Positions 33,454 through 42,088 are shown, counted from the first letter of the stretch. The stretch is DNA of 64,000 bases from Kerstersia gyiorum (GCF_004216755.1 NZ_SGWZ01000002.1:558001-622000); one strand, 5' to 3'. The notes: generated by a model not told the origin, from the letters alone. Numbers and translations: made by a program.

Positions 33454-33738
33454 ATGGCAAGTATTCAAAAGTTGTCCAACGGACGCATCGAGTGCAGATC
33501 ACACTGCGCTACGACACAGGCCAAGCTCCCATATGGGACAGCGCCGCCTTTCACACAAAACGAGAAACAGTAATCCGGGCAGCCCAGCGTGAGCATTCGC
33601 CACGGCGACAGGCGACTTGCGTCCTTGGCGAGGCGCCATTCCCTGCGCGATGCGTTGCGTCGTTATGCGGATGACGCGGCATCAAAGAAGCGGGGCTGGC
33701 CTTGGGAATGCATCAGACTGAAAGACAACGGCCGCTAA
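33454..33738 (+). pseudogene. Decayed tyrosine site-specific integrase, N-terminal part
   Basis: The plus strand begins MASIQKLSNGR, the typical start of tyrosine integrases with an AP2-like arm-binding domain. It continues in the next frame as ITLRYDTG...AFHTKRETVIRAAQREHS (33483-33599). It then returns to the first frame as LRDALRRYADDAASKKRG and WECIRLKDNGR, which matches the start of the core-binding domain, before a stop at 33736-33738. Two compensating frameshifts and the absence of any catalytic domain (R-H-R-Y) show that it is inactive. It lies in the usual place and orientation for an integrase next to its tRNA target. The stretch 33306-33453 holds no gene. Confidence 0.75.
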
Positions 33739-33747
33739 CGCGGCCGT
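33728..33747. repeat. 8-bp stem inverted repeat at the end of the integrase remnant
   Basis: ACGGCCGC and GCGGCCGT flank a 4-nt loop. It marks the point where integrase similarity ends and could serve as a terminator ahead of hipBA. No long T run follows. Confidence 0.4.
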
Positions 33748-33774
33748 GTATTTGTTATGCAAATATTTGACGAG

Positions 33775-33812
33775 TATCTGTATTTCAGATATTTTTCGTT
33801 TATCTGTATTTC
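33775..33812. promoter_or_regulatory. Two HipB operator-like sites
   Basis: TATCTGTATTTCAGATA (33775-33791) is a perfect inverted repeat of TATCTG and CAGATA around 5 bp. The 12-bp left part recurs exactly at 33801-33812, 26 bp downstream, with a degenerate right half. E. coli HipB recognises TATCC-N8-GGATA sites arranged in series, so these are very probably the autoregulatory operators of the hipBA pair starting at 33824. Confidence 0.65.
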
Positions 33813-33823
33813 GAGTAAATATC

Positions 33824-34087
33824 ATGCTGCCTGCTTCTTATCCTTTGGTCACCCCAGGCCAGTTGGGCGCAACGCTGCAAGCCGCTCGTAAAGCAGCGGG
33901 TTTGACGCAGTCAGAACTGGCGTCACGCATAGGCCTAAGCCAATCGCGTGTTTCCCACTTGGAGCTTCATGCGCAAGAGTTGAGCGTGGGGCAGCTGCTG
34001 GCGTGGTGCGCGACGCTGGGGCTGGAGTTGAGTGTCGGCGCACGCGGCAGCGAAGCGTTGTCCGCAGCGTCCGCGATGGATTGGTGA
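33824..34087 (+). CDS. hipB: HipB-type antitoxin, XRE-family DNA-binding protein
   Basis: An 87-residue protein with a helix-turn-helix domain (TLQAARKAAGLTQSELASRIGLSQSRVSHLE, residues about 16-46) and a short C-terminal tail. It should repress its own promoter through the repeats at 33775-33812 and neutralise the HipA kinase encoded 1 bp downstream. The ATG at 33824 is chosen because the domain starts soon after. Upstream extension to 33746 would read through the operators. Confidence 0.88.
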   Translation: MLPASYPLVTPGQLGATLQAARKAAGLTQSELASRIGLSQSRVSHLELHAQELSVGQLLAWCATLGLELSVGARGSEALSAASAMDW

Positions 34088-34088
34088 G

Positions 34089-35429
34089 ATGGGGCGTTTA
34101 TCGCATACGCGGCGTCTGTCTATCTGGACCAATGGTGTCCGGGTCGGGACATGGACGATTCCCACACGCGGTGAGATGAGCGTGCAGTATGACGCGGCTT
34201 GGGTCAGTGCGGAGATCGGCCGACCGCTGTCGCTTTCCTTGCCGTTTACGCTGGAGAACCTGCCGATCAAAGGGGCGGCTGTCGCCAACTATTTTGATAA
34301 TCTACTGCCCGATAGTGATGCGATTCGACGCCGGGTGGCCGAACGTTTCCGGACCGGCTCGGTGCATCCCTTTGATCTGTTGAAGGCGATTGGACGCGAC
34401 TGTGTGGGCGCGGTGCAGCTGCTCGACGAAGATGAGGCACCGGCGGGCTTTGACCGTATTGAAGGCGTAGCGATGTCGGAGGAGGACATCGAGCGCCATC
34501 TGATCGAGACCGTTACGCCCCGGCCCGTGATGGCCGGACGCGATGCTGACGCCGATTTTCGGATTTCCTTGGCCGGCGCGCAGGAAAAAACCGCTTTCCT
34601 CTGGTGGGATGACCAATGGTTAGCACCACGCAACGCGACGCCAAGCAGTCATATTTTCAAGCTACCACTCGGCCTGATGGGCGGACGCCTGGCGGACTTC
34701 CGCACATCGGTGGACAACGAATGGCTATGCTTGCGGCTGCTCAAGGCGTATGGCTTGCCAGTGGCTAACGCACAGATTGCCACGTTTGGCAGCCAACGCG
34801 TATTGGTGGTGGAGCGCTTCGACCGGCGCGTTGCGCCTAACGGCCAATGGCTGATGCGCTTGCCGCAGGAAGATTTCTGTCAGGTCGAGGCGTGCTCGCC
34901 GTTGCGCAAGTACGAAAGCGAGGGCGGTCCGGGTTTGAAGGCATTGTTTGCCACGTTACGCCAATCGGTGCGCCCTCAAGCCGACATGCAGACCTTGATG
35001 GCGGCGCAAGTGCTGTTTTGGTTGCTGCGCGCGCCTGATGGCCACGCCAAAAACTTCAGCATTCAGTTGTTGCCACGCGGGCGCTTTCAGCTGGCGCCGC
35101 TTTACGACGTGATGTCCGTCTATCCGGTGCAGGGCAATGGTCCCAACCAATGGTCGCCCCATGATATCAAGCTCGCCATGGCCTTGCTAGGCAAAAACCG
35201 GCATTACGCCATGCAGGGTATCCAGCGCCGGCATTTCAACAGTACGGCGCAGCAAGTCGGTTATGGTGCTACGGCGGAACCTTTGATCGAAGCGCTCTTG
35301 GCCAGGACTCCAGCGGTCATTGCAGAGGTGACAGCCGATTTGCCGGCGGATTTCTCGCCACACGTCGCCGAAACCGTCCTGCGAGGCCTGGAAAAGGCGG
35401 TGCGGGTCTTGGGTGCGGCGGCCGCTTAA
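34089..35429 (+). CDS. hipA: HipA-type serine/threonine kinase toxin
   Basis: A 446-residue kinase toxin. In E. coli, HipA phosphorylates glutamyl-tRNA synthetase and halts translation, producing persister cells. Here the autophosphorylation loop ISLAGAQEKTAF contains the regulatory serine (S160). HIFKL carries the ATP-binding lysine, DGHAKNFS the catalytic aspartate (D317) with Asn321-type metal ligand, and LAPLYDV the second metal aspartate (D340). All key residues are present, so it should be active. It starts 1 bp after hipB. It sits beside a decayed integrase at a tRNA, suggesting arrival on a mobile element. Confidence 0.92.
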   Translation: MGRLSHTRRLSIWTNGVRVGTWTIPTRGEMSVQYDAAWVSAEIGRPLSLSLPFTLENLPIKGAAVANYFDNLLPDSDAIRRRVAERFRTGSVHPFDLLKAIGRDCVGAVQLLDEDEAPAGFDRIEGVAMSEEDIERHLIETVTPRPVMAGRDADADFRISLAGAQEKTAFLWWDDQWLAPRNATPSSHIFKLPLGLMGGRLADFRTSVDNEWLCLRLLKAYGLPVANAQIATFGSQRVLVVERFDRRVAPNGQWLMRLPQEDFCQVEACSPLRKYESEGGPGLKALFATLRQSVRPQADMQTLMAAQVLFWLLRAPDGHAKNFSIQLLPRGRFQLAPLYDVMSVYPVQGNGPNQWSPHDIKLAMALLGKNRHYAMQGIQRRHFNSTAQQVGYGATAEPLIEALLARTPAVIAEVTADLPADFSPHVAETVLRGLEKAVRVLGAAAA

Positions 35430-35790
35430 TACGTTGGTCAGGGCGGGCAGTTGCTGGATTTCTGCCGGAGTGACCACGCGTTCGGCCACGCGCACAAGAC
35501 GGTCCGATGTGCGGCGTGAGTCGGTAAATTCGCGCCGCCCGCTGTCCCGCCCGCAGCTATTATCCCGCGAACAACCAGTTTAGTCAGCAAATAGGCAGTG
35601 CTGAGCCTATGCGTGCTGAAAAAACCGCATGGGTGTCTAGCGTTTGGCAATCGTCGGCATAACGGTTGGCTCTCGCCCGTTTGTTGTTGACGGCCTGTTT
35701 CAAGAACCGCCGCCGTGATGGCAATTATGGTCAAATCGGATCCTGTTGCTACAGGCCTTGCGCCACAGGCGTCGCGCCTGAGTTGCTCCC
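35430..35790. other. Intergenic region with possible gene remnant
   Basis: About 360 bases without an intact gene. On the minus strand, from about 35540 to the hipA end, a frame reads EFTDSRRTSDRLVRVAER then VVTPAEIQQLPALTNVL. It has the look of the C-terminal end of a conjugative coupling protein (TraD/TraG class), truncated at both sides. I could not find a second copy of the tRNA 3' end. The rest of the region, including the promoter of the next gene, shows nothing recognisable. Confidence 0.35.
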
Positions 35791-36879
35791 ATGACAAAGC
35801 GCTGTTTTCTACATCCCGATCCTGCTGGCCGTCCGCCTGGACCTTGGCTGACTGCCTTGCGTTGGCTGCTGCTGGCCTTGGGTGCCTGCCTGATTGCTGG
35901 TTTCTTTGTCTGGGGCTGCCTGGCGCTCTGGTACCAGGCGGTGCCGGGATGGCGCTGGGTGGTCATGCCTGTGTGGTTGGCACTGGGGCTGGCGGTATTA
36001 TGCGTGTTCTGCCGTGGGGCTTGTCGGCGGCGCCGGGCGGCCTGGGTCTATGGCCTGGGGCTCCTGGCTGGCGTGCTCGTGCTGGGATGGTGGGCCAACC
36101 TGCGGCCTTCGCATGACCGAGTCTGGGCGGATGATGTCGCCCAGCTGCTGGAGGCCGACATCGACGGCAATCACGTGACCTTGCACAACGTGCGCAATTT
36201 CGATTGGCGCAGCGAGACGGATTACACACCGCGCTGGGAAACCCGCGAATACGACTTGGATGAGCTGGTGTCGGGCGATCTGCTGCTGTCCTATTGGATG
36301 GGGCCAGCGATTGCGCATACGCTGGTGTCGTTTGGCTTTGCCGATGGCAGGCAATTGGTTTTTTCGCTGGAAATCCGCAAGGAAAGTCATGAGACGTTTT
36401 CTGCCATCGCGGGATTTTTCCGGCAATATGAAGCGGTGCTTATCGCTGCGGATGAAAATGATATTGTCCGTGTCCGCACCAATGCGCGCGGCGAAGATGT
36501 GCAACTTTATCGGCTGGCATTGACGCCAGCGCAATTGCAGGCGGCGTTTCTTGGCTATGTGCACGAAGCGCAATCCATCCGTTCGACGCCCCGTTTCTAC
36601 AATACGCTGACGAGCAATTGCACGACGATTGTGGTGGATCTGGCGCGGCAGATCGCTGATGGCCTGCCGCTGGATTACCGGGTGTTGCTGTCCGGGTACT
36701 TCGATGAGTATGCCTATGAGTTGGGCGGGCTGACGCCGGGGCTGGATTTCCTCACCTTGCGCCAGGCAGGGAATATTACTGCGCGGGCACGTGCTTTTAC
36801 CGGTACGCTGGCTGAGTTTCCGGCTGCGATACGCCAGGGGATTCCCGCCATGGCGTCTACAGGCGGGGCGGCGCAATGA
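35791..36879 (+). CDS. DUF4105 membrane protein
   Basis: A 362-residue inner-membrane protein. Three hydrophobic segments (about 21-45, 53-73, 82-101) precede a periplasmic or cytosolic DUF4105 domain, recognised by HNVRNFDWRSETDYTPRWE at about 131-149 and by the FYNTLTSNCTT motif at about 269-279. The domain's invariant Asn-Cys pair and histidines suggest a papain-like hydrolase or acyltransferase, but no activity is established. Its stop overlaps the next start (ATGA), so it is translationally coupled to a lipoprotein lipase. Confidence 0.82.
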   Translation: MTKRCFLHPDPAGRPPGPWLTALRWLLLALGACLIAGFFVWGCLALWYQAVPGWRWVVMPVWLALGLAVLCVFCRGACRRRRAAWVYGLGLLAGVLVLGWWANLRPSHDRVWADDVAQLLEADIDGNHVTLHNVRNFDWRSETDYTPRWETREYDLDELVSGDLLLSYWMGPAIAHTLVSFGFADGRQLVFSLEIRKESHETFSAIAGFFRQYEAVLIAADENDIVRVRTNARGEDVQLYRLALTPAQLQAAFLGYVHEAQSIRSTPRFYNTLTSNCTTIVVDLARQIADGLPLDYRVLLSGYFDEYAYELGGLTPGLDFLTLRQAGNITARARAFTGTLAEFPAAIRQGIPAMASTGGAAQ

Positions 36880-39242
36880 TGGGCAGGCGCCAGGAAGCAA
36901 GTTCGTCCATGGTGGCGCGGCGAGGCCGGATGCGGCTGGCAGCCTGCCGTGGCGCGGTGGTCGCCCTGCTGGCAATGCTGGGCGGTTGCGGGGTACTGCG
37001 CGAGTTCCAGCCCTCGGTGAGCATTCAGCCGATGACGGCCAAGGAATATATAGCCTTGCAGCGTGGCGATATCCTGACCAGTGGCAAGTTGAGTGGGCTG
37101 ACGGCGCAGACCATACGCGTGACAGGCCTGGACCAGGAGGCCTGCGCCGATACCATCACCCATACCTGCATTGATGCCGTCAGGCAGGTGCCCGGCATTA
37201 GCGACGAACGCCGCATGTCGGCGTTGTCTGAATTATGGTTGCAGATGGCCATGAGCACTGCCGAGGGGGGTTATGGGGAAGGGATGAACGGGCCTGGCGG
37301 CCTGACGCCCTGGATGGAGGCCGCGCGCCATGCCTATGCCTACCTGTTCTTTACGCCGCGCACGCCTGGCGAGCGAGCCTTCGAGGACAGACAGACCCAG
37401 GTGCGGGATTGGTACAACTACGCGGTACAGGAAGCCGTGGCCCGTATGTTTGCCGGGCACCGGGGGCAGTCGGCTTCGGCCGGTAATGCCATGACCCGCT
37501 TCAAGCTGGATGACTGGGTATTGCAGGTCAGGCTGGCGGTGCGTCTGCCCGAGGGCGTGGAGATGGTGAAGGAGCTGGTGCCAGCCTCTTCGCTCGCATT
37601 CCAGGGTTTGAGGGGTATCTACAGGCGGGACGGTTTCGGGGCGGAGCTTGTTGCAGTAATGGATGCGCCGCCGGTTGCACCATCGCTTGCATCATTGCAG
37701 CCTGGCGAGGCGGCTGCCCTGTGGGATGAAGCGGGTGCGGACGGCGCCAGCAGGCTGCAAGGTTTGGCGCCCGCTGGTGCTCAGGCGACACGCGGCCGGG
37801 CTGGGGGCAGCAAGGCGCAGCGCAGGGTACGGCTGGGTGCGCCGGTGCCCGCGGTGACGCCCGACACTGCGCCGGATACTGCGAATACTGCGCAAGCCGG
37901 CGCCCAGGGCAGGTACGCCAATGCCTGGAGCGAAATGCCGTCGCCCAATATCACCGTGGTGTTCCGCTATGCAGGCACGACGCTAGACGAGGTGCTGGCC
38001 ACACATGAAGTGGATATCAGCGTGCATGATCCACTGGTCGAGCGCGAACTGTCATTCAATGGCCAGCATGTGCCGCTGGCGGGCAACTTTACTGCCGGCT
38101 ACGGCCTCTGGCTGGCACGTTCGGGATTCAGTCGCCAGTCCCTGCGCAATCTGTTCGGGCGGGAGGACGGCATAGACCGGCCGCATCTCTACATGATGCA
38201 ACCCTATGACCCGGACCGCCGCATTCTCCTGATGCTGCATGGGCTGGCCAGCAGCCCCGAGGCCTGGGTCAATGTCGCCAATGAAATCATTGGCGACGAA
38301 GCGCTGCGTAGCGAGTTTCAGGTCTGGCAGGTCTATTATCCGACCAACCTTCCGCTGATCTTCAACCATGCCGCCATCCGTCGCCTGCTGGAGCGGACCT
38401 TGCAGCATTTTGACCCGGAAGGCACGACCACTGCATCCAGCGGCCTGGTTTTGGTCGGGCACAGCATGGGCGGAATGATTTCCCGCATGATGATTTCTTC
38501 CGCCGACGAACAGTTATGGGACTGGGCGCTGAAGGAACATCCGATGGAGCCGGCACGCCTCGAGCGCCTGCGGCCCAAAGTAGATCGCATGTTGCGTTTT
38601 CAGCCTTTCCCCGGGGTGGAACGGGCGGTCTTCATCGCCGCACCGCATCGTGGCACGCCCGTCGCTGCGCACAGGCTGGTGCGCTGGATCGCCAGCTTCA
38701 TCCGTCTGCCGCTGACCATTCTCGAGAATTTTGATGATGCGCTGCAGGCGCGGGCGTCCAATGGCACGCTGGCGGGCAGCGGCCCGGCAGGCATGCCGAC
38801 CAGCATAGATAATCTCAATGAGCAGGACACCTTTGTCCGGGCAGCTGCCGCGCTGCCGCTTTCCAATACTGTGCGCTATCACTCCATCATCGGCCGCCAG
38901 CAGGCAGAAGGGCCTTTGGAAGAGACGGACGATGGCGTTGTTCCATATCGGAGCGCCCATCTGCCTGGCGCCGTGTCGGAAAAGGTGATTGTCAGCGGGC
39001 ACAGCGTGCAGGAGACCGCTGCTGCCATTCTGGAATTGCGGCGCATTTTGCATGAAGATATCCAGGCACGGGAAGCAGGGCATGGGGTGCCCGTACGCAC
39101 GCCTTTGCCCGTGCAGGAAAGCCAGGCTGAGGCAGCACACGTGAACCCGGCCAGCACGGGTCCTGCCATGGCTGTGCCTGCATCTGCGCCTGAATCTGCA
39201 AGTGAAGTGATCCACATCCGCCTGGGGCCGGACTCACCGTAG
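36876..39242 (+). CDS. Large lipoprotein with C-terminal alpha/beta-hydrolase (lipase-like) domain
   Basis: A 788-residue protein. A long basic N-terminus leads into a lipoprotein signal ending AMLGGC (lipidated Cys near 38). An N-terminal domain of about 200 residues of unknown type follows, then an Ala/Gly-rich linker near 270-345. The alpha/beta hydrolase domain has RILLMLHGLASSPEAW (oxyanion region, about 448-463), the nucleophile elbow GHSMGGMISR (about 529-538), AAPHRGTP, and HSVQET near the C-terminus as catalytic histidine. It resembles cell-envelope lipases or phospholipases facing the periplasm. It is co-translated with DUF4105. Confidence 0.82.
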   Translation: MMGRRQEASSSMVARRGRMRLAACRGAVVALLAMLGGCGVLREFQPSVSIQPMTAKEYIALQRGDILTSGKLSGLTAQTIRVTGLDQEACADTITHTCIDAVRQVPGISDERRMSALSELWLQMAMSTAEGGYGEGMNGPGGLTPWMEAARHAYAYLFFTPRTPGERAFEDRQTQVRDWYNYAVQEAVARMFAGHRGQSASAGNAMTRFKLDDWVLQVRLAVRLPEGVEMVKELVPASSLAFQGLRGIYRRDGFGAELVAVMDAPPVAPSLASLQPGEAAALWDEAGADGASRLQGLAPAGAQATRGRAGGSKAQRRVRLGAPVPAVTPDTAPDTANTAQAGAQGRYANAWSEMPSPNITVVFRYAGTTLDEVLATHEVDISVHDPLVERELSFNGQHVPLAGNFTAGYGLWLARSGFSRQSLRNLFGREDGIDRPHLYMMQPYDPDRRILLMLHGLASSPEAWVNVANEIIGDEALRSEFQVWQVYYPTNLPLIFNHAAIRRLLERTLQHFDPEGTTTASSGLVLVGHSMGGMISRMMISSADEQLWDWALKEHPMEPARLERLRPKVDRMLRFQPFPGVERAVFIAAPHRGTPVAAHRLVRWIASFIRLPLTILENFDDALQARASNGTLAGSGPAGMPTSIDNLNEQDTFVRAAAALPLSNTVRYHSIIGRQQAEGPLEETDDGVVPYRSAHLPGAVSEKVIVSGHSVQETAAAILELRRILHEDIQAREAGHGVPVRTPLPVQESQAEAAHVNPASTGPAMAVPASAPESASEVIHIRLGPDSP

Positions 39243-39327
39243 GCTCAATATGCTGCCCATATTCCGCACACCCGCCACGCGGGACCTGTGGGACATGCGG
39301 AACACCGGGCTCCCATGGACAGTGGGC

Positions 39328-39398
39328 TGCCAGCGGAAGCTGGCATGACGCCGGCAGCCTGTCCGTCAGTCTGGCGGATTGACGGGCAGGCTGCCGGC
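39328..39398 (-). terminator. Tandem hairpins downstream of the OYE gene
   Basis: A 19-bp inverted repeat with one mismatch (39350-39368 with 39380-39398) begins directly at the stop codon of the leftward OYE gene. It is followed on that strand by a second hairpin TGCCAGC-GGAA-GCTGGCA (39328-39345). They lie between convergent genes and probably terminate both transcripts. Confidence 0.6.
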
Positions 39399-40490
39399 TC
39401 AGTAGCGTTGCAACCAGTAGCCGTAGGACGGTGGCAGTAGCGATGCCGCATGTTCTTGCCCCAGTTCCCGGGCTGCGGCAAAGGCCCAGTGCGGATTGGC
39501 CAGGTGGGCCTTGCCGACCTGAACCAGATCCAGCTGTTTTTGGGCAATGGTGCGTTCCGCCAGGGCCGGGTCGTCCAGCCCCCAGGCGCTGGAGACGGGC
39601 AGGCCAGCCTCACGCCGCACGCGTTCGGCGACAGGCACCAGAAAGCCACGGCTCTTCCAGGGAATGTGGGTATCCGGTACGGTGAAGCCGACACTGACGC
39701 TCAGCAGATCCAGGCCGGCATCTTTGAATTTTCGGGCAAGCACGATAGCGTCGGCCAGGGTTTGTTCGTCGTGGCCATCGTATTCAATGACGCCGAAACG
39801 CGCGGTCAGCGGCAGGTGTTCCGGCCATACGGCCCGCACGGCTTCCAGGGTCTCGATCAGGAAGCGGTTGCGGTTGTCTGCATTGCCGCCGTACTGGTCC
39901 TGGCGCTGGTTGCTGTGCGGCGAAAAAAAGCTTTGTCCCAGGTAGCCGTGTGCGAAATGCAGTTCCAGCCATTCGAAACCGGCATCACGGGCACGTCGGG
40001 CGGCATCGGCGAAATCCTGGCGTACGCGTGCGATGTCATCGGTTGTCATGGCACGTGGCATCTTGGGCAGGTGTTCGCCGAAAGGAATCGCCGATGGGGC
40101 GATGGTCTGCCAGCCACGGCGGTCGCCTTCCGGGATGTGATCGTCTCCTTCCCAGGGCAGGTTGGCGCTGGCCTTGCGGCCGGCGTGGGCAATCTGAATG
40201 CCCGGAACCGCACCGCCAGCCTTGATGGCGGCGGCAATCGGAGCGAGTGCGGCCGCATGGCGGTCGGACCAGATGCCGGTACAGCCCGGGGTGATACGGC
40301 CTTCCGGGGACACCGCGCTGGCTTCGACAATCACCAGCCCGGCGCCGCCGCGTCCCAGCCCGGCGTAATGAACCTGGTGCCAGTCATTCACCAGGCCATC
40401 CACGGCCTGGTACTGGCACATGGGCGGCACGACAACACGGTTGCGCAAGGTGACGTCTTTGAGTTGAAACGCTTGGAACAGGGCAGGCAT
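39399..40490 (-). CDS. Old yellow enzyme family NADH:flavin oxidoreductase (YqjM/NamA-like)
   Basis: A 363-residue FMN TIM-barrel ene-reductase. The N-terminus LRNRVVVPPMCQY contains the cysteine typical of the thermophilic-like/YqjM class, which tunes FMN potential. The substrate-binding pair appears as IQIAHAGRK and HFAHGYLGQSFFSPHSNQR. The C-terminal VGKAHLANPHW completes the FMN phosphate site. It reduces activated C=C bonds of enones or nitro compounds with NAD(P)H. The HAD phosphatase gene is 72 bp upstream in the same direction. Confidence 0.92.
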   Translation of the reverse strand: MPALFQAFQLKDVTLRNRVVVPPMCQYQAVDGLVNDWHQVHYAGLGRGGAGLVIVEASAVSPEGRITPGCTGIWSDRHAAALAPIAAAIKAGGAVPGIQIAHAGRKASANLPWEGDDHIPEGDRRGWQTIAPSAIPFGEHLPKMPRAMTTDDIARVRQDFADAARRARDAGFEWLELHFAHGYLGQSFFSPHSNQRQDQYGGNADNRNRFLIETLEAVRAVWPEHLPLTARFGVIEYDGHDEQTLADAIVLARKFKDAGLDLLSVSVGFTVPDTHIPWKSRGFLVPVAERVRREAGLPVSSAWGLDDPALAERTIAQKQLDLVQVGKAHLANPHWAFAAARELGQEHAASLLPPSYGYWLQRY

Positions 40491-40562
40491 AGGAGCTCCG
40501 GGGCGGAGTAGAGGAAGCCGGAACGCAGGCGGGAAGGTCCGGGCTTACGGGTTGGGAATGAA

Positions 40563-41246
40563 TCAGGCGCCGGCGGCAACCAGGGCGGGCAATTCGGCCA
40601 TGTCCCTGAAGATCCTGCTGGCACCGGCATCCAGCAGGTCCTGGGCCGTGCTATGCCCCAGGCCGCCAGGGCTGTAGCCGAAAACGGTAGCGCCTGCGGC
40701 CACGCCTGCCTGAGTACCTGTCACCGTATCCTCGACGACGACGCAGCGCGCAGGGTCCGCACCCAGCATCTTGGCGGCGGCCAGATAGACGTCGGGAAAG
40801 GGTTTGTTGCGCGGTTGCTCATGGCCGCTGCAAATGCGTTCCTGAAAGTAATCGAACATGCCGGTCTTGCGCAGTTGCAATTCGACCTTGCGGCGGTCCG
40901 CGCCGGAGGCAACGGCAATGCGTCCATCGAGCGCCTGGTGCAAGGTGCGTACTGCCTGGCCGGCCCCCGTGATTTCCACCAGTTCGTTTTCCAGCGCGAC
41001 GTTGCGTCGCTGCCAGAATTCAGCCAGCCAGGCATCGGTCACTGGCTTGCCGGTATGGGCGCTGATGCGGGCGGATTCGTCGCGCACCGTCTTGCCCGTG
41101 AAAATGCGCGAAGCGTCTTCCAGGCTAATGGCCCAGCCTTGCTCTGCCAGCATTTCAGCCAGTACGCGATGAGTGATGGGTTCGGAATCTACGAGTACGC
41201 CATCGCAATCAAACAGGATGGCGTCGAAACAGGAATGACAGGTCAT
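40563..41246 (-). CDS. HAD-family phosphatase (beta-phosphoglucomutase-like subgroup)
   Basis: A 227-residue HAD hydrolase with motif I LFDCDGVLVDSEP (nucleophile and acid Asp near residue 12-14), motif II AVASGADRRKVE, the conserved lysine in NKPFPDVYL and motif III VVVEDTVTGTQAG. The DGVLVDSE form with a helical cap is typical of phosphoglycolate and sugar-phosphate phosphatases and of phosphoglucomutases. The exact substrate is not predictable. It is co-oriented with the OYE gene downstream. Confidence 0.88.
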   Translation of the reverse strand: MTCHSCFDAILFDCDGVLVDSEPITHRVLAEMLAEQGWAISLEDASRIFTGKTVRDESARISAHTGKPVTDAWLAEFWQRRNVALENELVEITGAGQAVRTLHQALDGRIAVASGADRRKVELQLRKTGMFDYFQERICSGHEQPRNKPFPDVYLAAAKMLGADPARCVVVEDTVTGTQAGVAAGATVFGYSPGGLGHSTAQDLLDAGASRIFRDMAELPALVAAGA

Positions 41247-41439
41247 GGTAGCGAACAGGCAGAAGGAAGAAGGCGGGCAGAAAATGAAACTGGAAAAACG
41301 GGGGCTGACGCGGCGGCGCGGCCCGCATCCATGTTTCCGGTCTGCCGGCGAGAGGAGAAGATGGATTCAAGAATAGCGCATCTGTCTGGCTGGGCTGGCG
41401 AAGTCCCTTGGTGGCGGCAGGGCTTCTGCCGCACGCGCA

Positions 41440-42015
41440 TTAATGCGCCACGTGTTCGTAGACGATGCTCAGGCCGACGAGGATCAGGATCACGCCGCCG
41501 GCGCATTCGGCCCAGTGGCCGGCCAGGCGCTTGAGAACACGGCCGAGCATGACGCCCAGCGTAACCATGGTCATGGTGGCCAGCCCGATCATGACCGAGG
41601 TGGAGACGATGCTGGCGTCGATGAAGGCCAGGCTGACCCCGACGGCCATGGCATCTATGCTGGTGGCCAGGCCTGCCAGCGCCAGCGCCCAGAAGCTTTG
41701 GCGGCCACGCCGCACACAGGCCTCGCTGGTGCTCGGTACGGCGGGATGGAAGCTGCGCCAGATCATGTGCATGCCCAGTGCCAGCAGCAGGGCAAAGGCG
41801 ACCCAATGGTCCCAGCGTTCGATGTAGGGTGCCGCCGCCCGGCCCAGCAGCCAGCCGATCAGCGGGGTAATGGCTTCGACCACGCCAAAAATCAGGCCGA
41901 CGCGCATGGCTTCGGTCAGGCGGGGTTTATGCAGGGCGGCGCCTTTTCCGACAGCGACGGCAAAGGCGTCGGTGGACATGGCGAGTGCGAGAAGAAGGGT
42001 GGAGGCGAAGTTCAT
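41440..42015 (-). CDS. mntP: Manganese efflux pump MntP
   Basis: A 191-residue inner-membrane protein with six helices. Each half carries a signature with conserved Asp: LALAMSTDAFAVAVGKG near the N-terminus and GLATSIDAMAVGVSLAF in the second half, as in E. coli MntP (YebN). It exports Mn2+ when internal levels are high. The start is set at ATG 42015 (MNFASTLLL). The yybP-ykoY riboswitch at 42089-42181 lies in its leader, so expression should be turned on by manganese. Confidence 0.95.
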   Translation of the reverse strand: MNFASTLLLALAMSTDAFAVAVGKGAALHKPRLTEAMRVGLIFGVVEAITPLIGWLLGRAAAPYIERWDHWVAFALLLALGMHMIWRSFHPAVPSTSEACVRRGRQSFWALALAGLATSIDAMAVGVSLAFIDASIVSTSVMIGLATMTMVTLGVMLGRVLKRLAGHWAECAGGVILILVGLSIVYEHVAH

Positions 42016-42088
42016 TGGGCACCATAGCGTGTGTCGGAAACCAGGACACAACAGACAGGCCCGACGACTACCCGGCTGTTGTGTTCAT

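Noticed and set aside
33435..33674. 79-codon frame after tRNA-Leu(GAG) as an intact gene
   Set aside because: It is only one of the two frames needed to read the integrase remnant; integrase similarity moves between frames, so it is a pseudogene.
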